A program made the position numbers and the translations under genes. The notes beneath the pieces were generated by a model. That model made no database searches. It was not told the DNA's origin and worked only from the letters and a program-made list of their open reading frames with translations. Below, one piece after another: positions 1 through 8,913 of a stretch of 33,663 nt of DNA; the stretch's first letter is position 1; each line of letters opens with the position of its first letter. Source of the DNA: Bacteroidota bacterium (GTDB lineage: Bacteria > Bacteroidota > Bacteroidia > JABEUT01); the NCBI GenBank assembly GCA_013288205.1, contig JABDCH010000020.1, forward strand, positions 1 through 33,663, written 5' to 3'.

Positions 1-680
1 AAGCCCTATCGGTAGGCGATGCATCGTTCCAGAAAAAAAGCTTGAAAAAGATAGAACAAGTTTCGGAGCATGGAAGAACCGTGTTATTTGTAAGCCACAA
101 TATGGGACAGATAAGTAACCTTTGCACCCGCGCCATATTGCTGGAAAAGGGAAAAATAGTAAGCCAGGATTCACCATCCAGTATTATTAAAATGTATTAC
201 TATGACAGGAAGGGTGAATCAGATGCCCCTATGGTATCTTTTGAAGATAAGAAAGATGGGGCATTCCATATTCAGTCGGTAAAAGTGCTGAATGATAAAA
301 ATGAGTTGAGCAAGCAATTTGCGCACAATGAAGCAATAACATTAGAAATTGTTATAAATAAACACTCACCATTAACGGATGTTTTGCTTGGAATACATGT
401 TTCAGATGAATTTGATAAGCGGATTTTCACTTCTGAATTCTCAGTCTCTGATAAATTTAAGGAAGAGCAGACTAAAACTTTTAGAATGATTATTCCACCT
501 GTAACTCTCACCCCTAATACATATACATTTTCAGTAGGGCTTCATGTCCCTAATGTTCAAATACTGGAAGAGCATAAAGAAATTTGTCCCGTAACCATAT
601 ATGATAACGGTTCTGAGTTTTCGCGCTATCAAAATGCCAACTATGGGTGCGTTTTTGTAAAGTGCGATTGGCAATATTAG
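1..680 (+). CDS. Polysaccharide ABC transporter ATP-binding protein, Wzt-like (5' end outside window)
   Basis: The reading frame is open from base 3, so the track start at 42 (a TTG) is not the real start; the gene begins to the left of the window. The visible part opens with LSVGDASFQKK, the region after Walker B of polysaccharide/O-antigen exporter ATPases, followed by the H-loop in LFVSHN. After about 60 residues of ATPase tail comes a beta-rich C-terminal domain of roughly 140 residues, like the Wzt C-terminal domain that recognises the finished glycan. By family this subunit powers export of a lipid-linked polysaccharide across the inner membrane together with a Wzm-type permease, which is not in the window. 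It is the first visible gene of a glycosyltransferase operon, which fits. The ATPase assignment is firm; the glycan specificity is unknown. Confidence 0.88.
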   Translation, partial: ALSVGDASFQKKSLKKIEQVSEHGRTVLFVSHNMGQISNLCTRAILLEKGKIVSQDSPSSIIKMYYYDRKGESDAPMVSFEDKKDGAFHIQSVKVLNDKNELSKQFAHNEAITLEIVINKHSPLTDVLLGIHVSDEFDKRIFTSEFSVSDKFKEEQTKTFRMIIPPVTLTPNTYTFSVGLHVPNVQILEEHKEICPVTIYDNGSEFSRYQNANYGCVFVKCDWQY

Positions 681-710
681 GAGTGCGATTGGGCATTAAC
701 ATAATGAGCA

Positions 711-1853
711 ATGATTAGGTTTATTTCCCGTGTTAGGAGTTTTTTACGCAGAAGGCGGGCAAATAAGATGCTTGCAGCTTCTAGAAGAACGCGTAAGCAT
801 GACACGCTTTTGCTTAAACTGGACAAGGTAGGCGACTACATTTTATTCAGGAATTTTATTGAGGAAACCCGCAAAAACATCCACCCTACCGGACAGTTAA
901 TTATGTGTGGAAATATTGTCTGGAAGGAATTAGCAGAGAAATTGGATGGAGAATTTGTAGATGAATTTATTTGGGTTGATCCGGCTATGCTGGAAGATGA
1001 AAAAAATAGAATTAAGTTATATAAGCAATTAAGAAAGACCCGTTGCAACAAGATAATTTACTGTGCATATTCTCGAACCAATGAGGTTGATTACGTAGTA
1101 TTACGAAGCGGTGCAAAAGAGAAGGTGGCATTCTATGGAGATGAAACCAATATATTGCCTGTGCATAAAAAAGAGAATGATGCTAGATACAATTTACTTG
1201 TACCAAGCCCGGCGGAATGCTTATTTGAATTTAACAGGAACAAATTGTTTTTTGAATATATCTTCAACACAAAAATTCAAATAGATAAGCCATATATAAA
1301 GGCAAAACCGGGTACTGAGAATATAAGCAATCCGTATATAATGATATTTCCTGGAGCCGGACACGAAGTGAGAAGATGGTCCACATCTAATTTTACCCGG
1401 CTTTGTGTTGCTCTCTTTCAATCATACAAATTGCCTATTCATGTTTGCGGCAGTAAAAACGAATTCCATTATGCAGAAGAAATTGTAAGCCGAGACGGCT
1501 CATTTGTAATAAATGATGCAGGCAAATATTCACTCTATGAAACAATCGGAATAATTAAAAATGCAGCATTAGTAATAACGAACGATTCAGGCCCGCTTCA
1601 TATATCCCTGGCAATTGATGTCCCTGTACTTTGCATATCAAATGGAAACCATTTTGAGCGATTTTGTCCATATCCCTCTGATATGAATATGCCATTGGCA
1701 GTGGTTTTTCCTGATGAGTTTGAATCAAAAATGAAAACTGATGAATCACGGATTTCCTTGCGCTGCAAAGGTTCCGAAATAGATATCAATACAATTACAG
1801 CGGATAAAGTCCTTCATACTTTAAAAACCAGTAACCTCATAAGGCATGACTAA
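711..1853 (+). CDS. Glycosyltransferase family 9 (ADP-heptose:LPS heptosyltransferase-like)
   Basis: 380 residues, the usual GT9 length. The N-terminal Rossmann half has LLLKLDKVGDYILFRNF, the standard GT9 opening (K-x-D-x-[IV]-GD). The C-terminal half has IMIFPGAGHEVRRWS and LVITNDSGPLHIS, matching the nucleotide-sugar binding region and the conserved ND[ST]GP.H motif. A basic stretch at residues 8-30 (RSFLRRRRANK) could attach the protein peripherally to the inner membrane. By family it adds a heptose or similar sugar to a lipid-linked acceptor in the cytoplasm. It begins 30 bases after the ABC ATPase and its end overlaps the next gene by 8 bases (ATGACTAA), suggesting translational coupling. 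The donor sugar cannot be told from sequence. Confidence 0.88.
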   Translation: MIRFISRVRSFLRRRRANKMLAASRRTRKHDTLLLKLDKVGDYILFRNFIEETRKNIHPTGQLIMCGNIVWKELAEKLDGEFVDEFIWVDPAMLEDEKNRIKLYKQLRKTRCNKIIYCAYSRTNEVDYVVLRSGAKEKVAFYGDETNILPVHKKENDARYNLLVPSPAECLFEFNRNKLFFEYIFNTKIQIDKPYIKAKPGTENISNPYIMIFPGAGHEVRRWSTSNFTRLCVALFQSYKLPIHVCGSKNEFHYAEEIVSRDGSFVINDAGKYSLYETIGIIKNAALVITNDSGPLHISLAIDVPVLCISNGNHFERFCPYPSDMNMPLAVVFPDEFESKMKTDESRISLRCKGSEIDINTITADKVLHTLKTSNLIRHD

Positions 1854-2652
1854 GATTTCCATCATAACTATTAATTTAAATAATAAGGCAGGTCTGGAAA
1901 AGACAATTATGAGTGTAATTGGACAGACCTATACCGACTTTGAATATATGGTAATTGATGGAGGGTCGGAAGATGGGAGCGTTGAAGTTATCACCCAAAA
2001 TCAAGATAAAATAACCCAATGGATTTCTGAAAAAGATACCGGCATATACAATGCTATGAATAAAGGGATAAACATGGCCAAGGGAGAATATTGTTTATTT
2101 TTAAATTCAGGAGACTACTTGTATACCCCTGAAGTTTTAAAAGATGTATTCAGTCTTCCATATGCACAAGATATTATTTATGGTGATATGATGATAGACA
2201 GGGACATTGGTGAACTGGAATACGGACATTCACCCAACCCATTAACTTTTGAAGGAATGATAGCAGGTACATTATGGCATCCTGTATCATTTATCAAAAA
2301 AAGTCTGTTTGGTAAATATGGGATGTATAATGAAGAGTTAAAAATAGTTGCCGATTATGAGTTTTTTCTCAAGGTACTCTTCATACATAACGTATCATAC
2401 AAATATGTCCACATTCCGATTTCTGTTTTCAAAACAAATGGCATCGGGTCTTTAGAAAAGTATGATGCATTGCATAGGCAGGAAAAGTTATCTGTGCAGC
2501 TAAAATACTTCTCCCCATTAGTAATAGATGGCGCTAATCGTTTTAATGAGTTGAAAAGAAGTGAAGTAATTTCTGCAGGCAACTGGTTAAGGGGAAAGCC
2601 TATGCTATATAAAATAATGCTTAAATTATATAAAATAGTAAAAGCGCTTTAA
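1846..2652 (+). CDS. Glycosyltransferase family 2
   Basis: 268-residue GT-A enzyme. It starts with ISIITINLNNKAGLEKTI and continues to YMVIDGGSEDGS, the nucleotide-binding DGGSxDGS form common in Bacteroidota WcaA/WfgS-like glycosyltransferases. EKDTGIYNAMNKGI follows, a hallmark of this GT2 subgroup. LNSGDYLY occupies the place of the DxD metal site. The C-terminus is short and soluble, with no membrane segment. It overlaps the GT9 stop by 8 bases and is followed 7 bases later by another transferase. It probably adds one residue of the repeat unit in the cytoplasm. Family assignment is firm; donor and acceptor are unknown. Confidence 0.9.
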   Translation: MTKISIITINLNNKAGLEKTIMSVIGQTYTDFEYMVIDGGSEDGSVEVITQNQDKITQWISEKDTGIYNAMNKGINMAKGEYCLFLNSGDYLYTPEVLKDVFSLPYAQDIIYGDMMIDRDIGELEYGHSPNPLTFEGMIAGTLWHPVSFIKKSLFGKYGMYNEELKIVADYEFFLKVLFIHNVSYKYVHIPISVFKTNGIGSLEKYDALHRQEKLSVQLKYFSPLVIDGANRFNELKRSEVISAGNWLRGKPMLYKIMLKLYKIVKAL

Positions 2653-2659
2653 ACGAAAA

Positions 2660-3475
2660 ATGGACTTTAAACAATTATATAAAGATATTATCGGGCTTAA
2701 CTATGGCTCATTTAGTGCACGATGGCGTAAACTTAAAACAATGCCGACTATTGTTAAACATGCTTTAATATTTGGACTTGGGATAAACCTTGAAAATACA
2801 AAAAAAATAAAAAAAATTCCAATCATTATTAATAACCGGAACCGGTATACTTATTTGCTTCAGGTTATTAGCTGGCTTGAAAAAAATGGATATGCAAATA
2901 TTTATATTATCGATAATGCGTCCACCTATCCGCCGCTGCTCGATTATTATTCTGCAACAAAATATAAAGTATTTAGGTTAAAAGAAAACATTGGACATTT
3001 GGCGTTATGGCAAACAGGAATAATTAAACAGTTTGTAAATAATTATTATATTTATACTGACCCAGACATATTGCCAATTGAGGAGTGCCCCGGAAACGTG
3101 ATGGAAGTTTTTATGCAAATATTGAAAAAGCACGAGGAGATAGAAAAGGTAGGATTTGGATTGAAAATTGATGACCTACCCGATTACTATGCCCATAAGA
3201 AAAAAGTGTTGGATTGGGAAGTACAATTTTGGGAAAAACCAATTGAAAAGGATTTGTATGATGCCCATATTGACACTACATTTGCCCTTTATCGCCCTTT
3301 TACTGATAAAGGGCCTGCAATAAAATCATATAGAACAGGAGGTGAATATATGGCGCGTCATTTGCCATGGTATGAAGATTCTAAAAATCCGACAGAAGAG
3401 AATATCTATTATAAAAATCATATTAAAAAAGGAGCTTCACATTGGATAAATGCGGAAAGTGAACCAGATAATTGA
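2660..3475 (+). CDS. GT-A fold glycosyltransferase-like protein
   Basis: 271 residues. After a basic, partly hydrophobic N-terminus of about 50 residues comes IPIIINNRNRYTYLLQVISWLEKNGY and then IYIIDNASTYPPLLDYY, a GT-A nucleotide-binding fold of a type common in Bacteroidota capsule and LPS clusters but distinct from classical GT2. The metal-binding motif is probably the D-P-D in YTDPDILP. The C-terminal third holds a conserved-looking Y-R-T-G-G-E-Y-M/HLPWY stretch, also typical of this group. Its stop (TGA, 3473-3475) overlaps the TTG start of the next gene, so the two are likely coupled. Membership of the GT-A superfamily is well supported; activity is inferred from context. Confidence 0.75.
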   Translation: MDFKQLYKDIIGLNYGSFSARWRKLKTMPTIVKHALIFGLGINLENTKKIKKIPIIINNRNRYTYLLQVISWLEKNGYANIYIIDNASTYPPLLDYYSATKYKVFRLKENIGHLALWQTGIIKQFVNNYYIYTDPDILPIEECPGNVMEVFMQILKKHEEIEKVGFGLKIDDLPDYYAHKKKVLDWEVQFWEKPIEKDLYDAHIDTTFALYRPFTDKGPAIKSYRTGGEYMARHLPWYEDSKNPTEENIYYKNHIKKGASHWINAESEPDN

Positions 3476-4377
3476 ATAATTACCTTAACGAAAATCTATT
3501 GAAATCTATCTGTTTTTTTAGCAGCTATTATAATGGGAGCAATATTCCCAACTATGTTGAGTTTTATTTGTTGGAGTTAAAAAAGCATTTTTCGGAGATT
3601 ATATTTATTACAAATGAAAAGCAACTTTCGGTAGCTGACGAACAATTTTTCAGGAACCAAAATATCGAATTGATGAATGTGAAGAACGAAGGCTTCGATT
3701 TCGGTATGTGGTATAAGGCTTTTCAGCGCTATGATGTTACCAAATATGACCGGGTGGGTTTAATTAACGATTCCAGCATTTTGTTCAGGAACCTGGACGA
3801 TTTTTTTGATTGGACAATTAAGGAACCTTCCGATTATTGTGGAATAATTGATTGCAACCTTCATAATTATCATGTGCAATCGTATTTTGTAATCATTAAT
3901 AAGCGTGCAATTCCATTGGTGAAAGACTATTTTGATAGAAGTGGAATTATTACCAATTTCAAACAGGTAATTATGGTATACGAGATAGGATTGAGCACAT
4001 ACTTGGTTAATGCAGAGATGAGTGTAAAGGGATATTTTTCTTTTAAAGATGCAGATGTTGGCAACCCTTCGTGGATGAAGGCAAAAGATCTTATTAAAAA
4101 TGGATTTCCATTAGTTAAAAAGAAGATTATTGCGCGTAATTATGGTGAATCTGATTACAAAGGCCTAGTAGCAGGAGGTTTTGACCCATATCCTTCGCAC
4201 TATTTTAAGCTAATAAGGCAAATAATAGGTAGAGATGAGACTAATAGAATATTTGCCGGTGTAACCCAAAGCAAGGGTTTGTGGGGTGAAATAGAATTTC
4301 ATACTATTTGCATTATTGCCAGATTATACGGAGCATTGAGAAGGAGTTATCGTAAAATAAGAAGTAAGAACCATTAA
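3472..4377 (+). CDS. RgpF-like (rhamnan synthesis protein F family) glycosyltransferase
   Basis: 301 residues resembling the RgpF family (rhamnose-glucose polysaccharide assembly). Motifs include ICFFSSYYNGSNIPNYVEFYL near the start, NEGFDFGMWYKAF around residue 75, VGLINDSSILF, and an HVQSYFVIINK-like segment. These are the usual landmarks (G-x-D-[FI]-G, NDS, QSYF). The start is TTG at 3472, overlapping the previous stop in TTGA; no ATG lies upstream without running far into the preceding gene, so an uncommon start codon with stop-start coupling is the best reading. By family it extends a lipid-linked rhamnan-like chain, but rhamnose use here is not shown. No membrane segment is evident. Confidence 0.78.
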   Translation: MNNYLNENLLKSICFFSSYYNGSNIPNYVEFYLLELKKHFSEIIFITNEKQLSVADEQFFRNQNIELMNVKNEGFDFGMWYKAFQRYDVTKYDRVGLINDSSILFRNLDDFFDWTIKEPSDYCGIIDCNLHNYHVQSYFVIINKRAIPLVKDYFDRSGIITNFKQVIMVYEIGLSTYLVNAEMSVKGYFSFKDADVGNPSWMKAKDLIKNGFPLVKKKIIARNYGESDYKGLVAGGFDPYPSHYFKLIRQIIGRDETNRIFAGVTQSKGLWGEIEFHTICIIARLYGALRRSYRKIRSKNH

Positions 4378-4401
4378 CAGTATTCCATATTTCAAGATTC
4401 C

Positions 4402-5232
4402 ATGATACATTTCATTAAAAGAATGATGAACCTTATAAAAAATATGATTTCCGATATCATGTCAAAGTCTTATGCGACTTTCCTGCCCAAGCAGCAACTT
4501 ATAAGTATTTGTATATTAACATGGAACCGGTCAACGTTTTTGGAGATGTGTTTCGATAATTTATTGGGAAAATTATATTACACTAATAATGTTGAAATAA
4601 CTATAATGTGTGATGGCGAGAATAATCAAACTGACAAAGTTTTAGAGAAATACAAGGAGAACAGCAGAATTAGGGTAGTGAGAAATAAAACACATATCGG
4701 CTTAAATGCTTACAAAAAACTATTCAGGATGTTGAAAGGCGATTATATTATTGTAATAGATGATGATGTGCTTGAATTACCTTCCCATTTTGACAAGACT
4801 ATGGTTGAGTATTTAAACCTGTATCCCGATTACGGGTTTTTAGCGCTGAATGTTATTCAGAATGAATTTACAAATGGAGCAAAGCCGGATGAGTCCCATT
4901 ATAAGGATGATGTAAGACATGATGGAATTGTTCAAGAAGGTCCTGCAGGGGGATGGTGCTCTTGCTTTCGCAGACGTGATTATAGGAAAATCAGGAGTAT
5001 ATTCAACTTTAACACCCTCAGCATGAAACAAAGTCAGGATGGAGTTCTTTCAGGATTGTTTGGGAAGTACCTCAAATTGAAAAGAGGGATAATCAAGAAT
5101 GCTATTTGCTTCCATGCCTCCGGTCCCTACTACGCCAAAAAATTTGGTTATTTAAAAACAGAGATTGAGAAATATCAAAGTAGCAATCTTCCTTCATTTG
5201 TTGAACACTATAAAACTTTTCTTGATAAATAG
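4402..5232 (+). CDS. Glycosyltransferase family 2
   Basis: 276 residues. An N-terminal amphipathic, lysine- and methionine-rich stretch of about 30 residues precedes the GT2 core: ISICILTWNRSTFLEMCFDNLL, then TIMCDGENNQTD at the nucleotide-binding turn, and YIIVIDDDVLELP as the acidic DDD metal site. AGGWCSCFRRRDYRKI follows in the acceptor region. ATG 4402 is the chosen start; a second ATG at 4423 would remove only part of the basic leader. It lies 24 bases after the RgpF-like gene in the same operon. The family call is firm; the sugar is unknown. Confidence 0.87.
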   Translation: MIHFIKRMMNLIKNMISDIMSKSYATFLPKQQLISICILTWNRSTFLEMCFDNLLGKLYYTNNVEITIMCDGENNQTDKVLEKYKENSRIRVVRNKTHIGLNAYKKLFRMLKGDYIIVIDDDVLELPSHFDKTMVEYLNLYPDYGFLALNVIQNEFTNGAKPDESHYKDDVRHDGIVQEGPAGGWCSCFRRRDYRKIRSIFNFNTLSMKQSQDGVLSGLFGKYLKLKRGIIKNAICFHASGPYYAKKFGYLKTEIEKYQSSNLPSFVEHYKTFLDK

Positions 5233-5266
5233 ATGTACTTGAATATTGCTATAACGGATTTTAAGC

Positions 5267-6295
5267 ATGGGTAGTAGAATGAACAACCCATTTATAAGTA
5301 TTTGCATACCTACCTATAATGGGGAGAAGTTCCTCCATGAGTGCATTAATTCAGCCATTAACCAATCATATCACTATATTGAAATTATTATTGTAGATGA
5401 TGGTTCAACCGACAAGACATACGATATTATAGGGGATTATGCAGCAAAAGATTCCAGGATAAAAATCTTCCGGAACGAAAAAAACCTGGGACTGGTAGGC
5501 AATTGGAATCGTTGTATGGAGCTTTCTTCGGGCGGATGGATTAAGTTTCTTTTTCAAGATGATTACTTCGGGCTCGATTGCATTGAAACGATGGTAAATG
5601 CCATTTCAACGGATGATAAAATAATTGCTTCGCAACGCTGTTTTGTGTCAGATGATCTTGGAAAAGAGCCTTCCATAGATAATATTATAACCTTCCAGAA
5701 GCTTGGGGTTATTTCACCAGTGCCGGTGCATCTGACACCTCAAAAAATAGCATTGTTTACAGTGCAACATATTTGCCTCAATTTCATTGGTGAGCCCACC
5801 GTGGTCATGTTTAAAAAGGATGTTATAAGTGAGCTGGGCACTTTTAATCCTGACCTGATACAGATATGCGATTTGGAATACTTCCTCCGGATAGCCAGTA
5901 ACTATGGGTTAAAATACATACCTCAACAGCTGACTTATTTTAGGCTGCATAAAGATTCCACCTCTGCATCGAACATTTCAAAACGATTTTTTTTAATCAA
6001 TAACACTGACCCGCTTATTGTCGTGCACCAATTGCTGTATGGGAGATTATTCAACCTTTTTAGGAGCAACCTGGGTATATTGCAAAAAATAAGGATTAAG
6101 CTATTTTTTTCAATACGTGCCTATGAGGCTTGTCGAATTGCGATGCATTCGACAACTGAAAATCGCAGTATATTTGATAGTCTTACAAATAAGTATCCAT
6201 TTATTTATAGGTTTAGTAAAGGAAACATCATTACTTATATACTGCTAAAAATAACTACGGTAAGAAGATCCATCCGAAAAGGGAAAAACTTATAA
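5267..6295 (+). CDS. Glycosyltransferase family 2
   Basis: 342-residue classical GT2. ISICIPTYNGEKFLHECINSAINQSY is the opening motif, IIIVDDGSTDKTYDII the nucleotide-binding motif, and FLFQDDYF the acidic metal-binding site; ICDLEYFLRIA matches the usual (E/D)D-x-[DE]-[LF] region. The last 80 residues are basic with two hydrophobic stretches, probably for membrane association. Two in-frame starts are possible, ATG 5267 and ATG 5279 (MNNPFISICI); the second is nearer the conserved core and I cannot decide between them. It is followed 8 bases later by the membrane protein. It likely adds one sugar of the repeat unit. Confidence 0.9.
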   Translation: MGSRMNNPFISICIPTYNGEKFLHECINSAINQSYHYIEIIIVDDGSTDKTYDIIGDYAAKDSRIKIFRNEKNLGLVGNWNRCMELSSGGWIKFLFQDDYFGLDCIETMVNAISTDDKIIASQRCFVSDDLGKEPSIDNIITFQKLGVISPVPVHLTPQKIALFTVQHICLNFIGEPTVVMFKKDVISELGTFNPDLIQICDLEYFLRIASNYGLKYIPQQLTYFRLHKDSTSASNISKRFFLINNTDPLIVVHQLLYGRLFNLFRSNLGILQKIRIKLFFSIRAYEACRIAMHSTTENRSIFDSLTNKYPFIYRFSKGNIITYILLKITTVRRSIRKGKNL

Positions 6296-6303
6296 ATTAC
6301 AAA

Positions 6304-7953
6304 ATGCAAATAACAAAGCCCGCTTATCTTAAGAAACGAATATTACTATTCGTCATTCCTCTATATGCTGTTATAGTATGCATTATTTTCTTTAATAAAT
6401 TCTACCCGTTCTACATGAGCCAGCCCGATCCATGCTACATACACTTATTCAATGGTATGAACCTGGCGGGTGGACACATGGAAATAGGTAATATAGATAA
6501 TCCAGGTATTACTATACAGTGTTTTGCGGCTATTGTTATTTTTATAAAGCATGTATTTTCTTCTTCTCACCTTCCGGTTTACCAGGATGTGATACTAAAT
6601 CCAGAGAGTTATTTATATGTATGTAGTTTGTTGTTAATTACCTTCTTAATTGCCGGTAATTATTGGGTAGGCTCATATGTATTTCGCCACACCGGAAGCC
6701 CAGGTACGGCTATGGTTTTTCAACTTGTTCCTTTAATTCATATTGGTATCGTACAAAGAGTTGTTGTGCTGGGCCCTGAATCATTTATTATCACTGTGTC
6801 GAGCTTTTTTATGGCATATCTATATTGCAAGTGTCTTGATAATAGGACACTCAAAAAGAAGCAAATCACATACAGAACGGTTATAGTCTTCGCCATATTT
6901 TCCGGATTCTTAATTGCAACTAAATATACCTGCGCTCCTGTTATTATATTGATTTTATTCTTCCTGCAGAACAATAGACAGCGGCTCTTATATGTAGGCA
7001 TGTCTGTTCTCTCATTCCTGTTTTTTATTATACCTGCGCTTCCAAAATTTCAAAATATGTATCATTGGATATGGGCTCTTTTCAGTCACGATGGAATATA
7101 TGGCGCCGGAGAACAAAGGGTGGTTAATCCTTCGCTATTTCTGAAAAACCTTAAAGACATATTTCTGACCGATATCATTTTCACTTCAATGTATGCAATT
7201 ATTTTTGTGGCATTTATAGTGGCATTAATTAATCGCAAAAGAACACAAGCAATGCCCCTGCTTCCCCTCATTACAGGGGTTTGGGTTTCTATAACAACCC
7301 TTATCTTAGCGGTGGCAAAACATTGCGATTTCCATTATCTCATTTTTGCTGAATGTTGCTTTCCGCTCGGATTAGTAATAGCTTACAAAATATTCTCGGG
7401 TTTCCTAAGTCCTTTAATAAAGAGTTTTGAAAAATATAAACAGAAAATAGCCTACTCTCTTTTTGCAGCAACGTGCCTGTTTTTGGTTATTGAAAAAATC
7501 AGGTACATCCCACTTCATAAATATCAGCCCGTTGGCATAAGTAATTATGTGGATAAATATAAAACAGTGCCGCTTATTATTTGTGTTAATGGGATAGCAG
7601 CATGTGAACGTAAAGAAGCTGCCCTCTATTTGGGTTATATATATTCCGGCGGACTCCGGTCTACTTATTTTTCTTTCCTGCAAAATATTTACCCGAATAC
7701 ATATCTTTATTCAGTCGATTTACAGGCTTTAATATATTGGGAGCAAACGATTCCGTTAGCTTCACTCGCCGAGAAAAATAAAAAAGTGCTTGTTTATTTA
7801 AAAGGATACGATGAAGCAAAACAGCAAAACCTGCTACATCAATTTTGTGCAAATAATAGAAATTTCGGAACGGGCCAATGCAGTGAACAATTGATATTTA
7901 AAGATGTAAAAACATTGCAAAGCATATATATGATAAATAATGCAAACGAGTAA
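6304..7953 (+). CDS. Multi-spanning membrane protein, probable GT-C type glycosyltransferase
   Basis: 549 residues with about ten hydrophobic segments spread from residue 13 (LLFVIPLYAVIVCIIFF) to about residue 400 (SLFAATCLFLVIEK), followed by a soluble C-terminal domain of roughly 150 residues. The acidic pair in FYMSQPDPCYIHLFNGM lies in the first periplasmic loop, where GT-C enzymes carry their catalytic aspartate. The layout of a loop-1 acidic motif, many helices and a globular tail fits the GT-C fold (polyprenyl-phosphate-sugar users such as PMT/ArnT-like proteins), but no signature is decisive. A flippase or polymerase is the main alternative. It sits between two GT2 genes in the operon, so a role in modifying or assembling the same polysaccharide is likely. 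Confidence 0.6.
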   Translation: MQITKPAYLKKRILLFVIPLYAVIVCIIFFNKFYPFYMSQPDPCYIHLFNGMNLAGGHMEIGNIDNPGITIQCFAAIVIFIKHVFSSSHLPVYQDVILNPESYLYVCSLLLITFLIAGNYWVGSYVFRHTGSPGTAMVFQLVPLIHIGIVQRVVVLGPESFIITVSSFFMAYLYCKCLDNRTLKKKQITYRTVIVFAIFSGFLIATKYTCAPVIILILFFLQNNRQRLLYVGMSVLSFLFFIIPALPKFQNMYHWIWALFSHDGIYGAGEQRVVNPSLFLKNLKDIFLTDIIFTSMYAIIFVAFIVALINRKRTQAMPLLPLITGVWVSITTLILAVAKHCDFHYLIFAECCFPLGLVIAYKIFSGFLSPLIKSFEKYKQKIAYSLFAATCLFLVIEKIRYIPLHKYQPVGISNYVDKYKTVPLIICVNGIAACERKEAALYLGYIYSGGLRSTYFSFLQNIYPNTYLYSVDLQALIYWEQTIPLASLAEKNKKVLVYLKGYDEAKQQNLLHQFCANNRNFGTGQCSEQLIFKDVKTLQSIYMINNANE

Positions 7954-7976
7954 AAATGATTTTATAAATTGATGTT

Positions 7977-8894
7977 GTGAAGCCCGATGTAAGCGTAGTA
8001 ATAGTTAGTTATAATGTGCGAGCGTACCTTTGTAGCTGTATTGATTCATTACTTATGCAAGAAGGGCCTACTACCGAAATTATAGTAGTAGATAACCATT
8101 CAACCGATGATACAAAGGAAGTAATAACAAATAAATATCCATCGGTAAGATTTATAGCAAATATTGATAATAAGGGATTTTCAGCCGCCAATAACCAGGG
8201 AATTAAAGCAGCTTCTGCAGAAATAATACTATTGCTTAACCCTGATACGGAGCTACCTGATACGGCTACGTTAAAAGAAATAAAAATATATATAGATGCA
8301 AATCCGGATACAGCCATAATGGCTCCACGTCTGCTGAATACCGATGGTTCTTTCCAACCTTCATTCTGGGAGTACAAACCTATAAAAGATACCTTGCTTC
8401 AATTGATAGGAGCCGGAAGTTTACAAAAAATGAAACAACCTGTTATACCAACGGCCATACAGGTTGCGTCAGGTGCTGCATTGATTTTCAGAAAAGCACT
8501 TATAGGCGAGGTAGGAGGGCTGGATGAAAATATGTTCTGGATGGAAGATATTGATTTTTGCTATAAGGCTTGGAAAAAAGGGAAGAAAATTATATTTCAT
8601 CCCGGCATCAAAATAATACATCATGGAGGTAAAAGCTCTGTGGGAAATGAAGTAATCACTATTCCCAACCAGGTAATAAGTAAAATCAAGTTTTCAAGGA
8701 AGAACGATCCCGCACTTTTATTTTATGCGGTTAATTTGTTGAGCCTGTTTTTTATAATTAGCAGGCTCCTCATATTTGCAGTGATTTCTTTAATAAGCAG
8801 CAGGTTTAAATACAAGCGAAAGGCTTATCTAATTACGCTTAAAAGATATTTCAGACTGAATTTGAAAGGAGATAATACAATAATAACGCAATAA
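7977..8894 (+). CDS. Glycosyltransferase family 2, rhamnosyltransferase-like (WbbL type)
   Basis: 305 residues. VSVVIVSYNVRAYLCSCIDSLL, IIVVDNHSTDDT and the later ANNQGIKAA and LLLNPDTEL motifs form the WbbL/rhamnosyltransferase-like GT2 signature. MFWMEDIDFCYKAWKKGKKI is the conserved ED-x-D-[FL] acceptor region and HHGGKSS follows as usual. Near residue 245 a hydrophobic segment (LLFYAVNLLSLFFIISRLLIFAVISLI) should place one or two helices in the inner membrane. The start is GTG at 7977, as no ATG precedes the conserved core in frame. It is the last gene of the operon, and its stop lies inside a hairpin shared with the convergent GT4 gene. Confidence 0.88.
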   Translation: MKPDVSVVIVSYNVRAYLCSCIDSLLMQEGPTTEIIVVDNHSTDDTKEVITNKYPSVRFIANIDNKGFSAANNQGIKAASAEIILLLNPDTELPDTATLKEIKIYIDANPDTAIMAPRLLNTDGSFQPSFWEYKPIKDTLLQLIGAGSLQKMKQPVIPTAIQVASGAALIFRKALIGEVGGLDENMFWMEDIDFCYKAWKKGKKIIFHPGIKIIHHGGKSSVGNEVITIPNQVISKIKFSRKNDPALLFYAVNLLSLFFIISRLLIFAVISLISSRFKYKRKAYLITLKRYFRLNLKGDNTIITQ

Positions 8895-8913
8895 ATAGGG
8901 TTGCTTATTGCGT
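8886..8913. terminator. Convergent-gene hairpin formed by both stop regions
   Basis: ACGCAATAA (8886-8894) and TTATTGCGT (8905-8913) form a perfect 9-bp inverted repeat around a 10-base loop. The left arm ends with the TAA of the + strand glycosyltransferase and the right arm begins with the TAA (TTA on the + strand) of the - strand GT4 gene. No T-run follows on either side, so it is a weak intrinsic terminator at best. It may still act as a bidirectional 3' end or mRNA-stability hairpin. Confidence 0.5.

Noticed and set aside
8009-8377. 122-residue - strand ORF
   Set aside because: Antisense to a GT2 gene with all conserved motifs.
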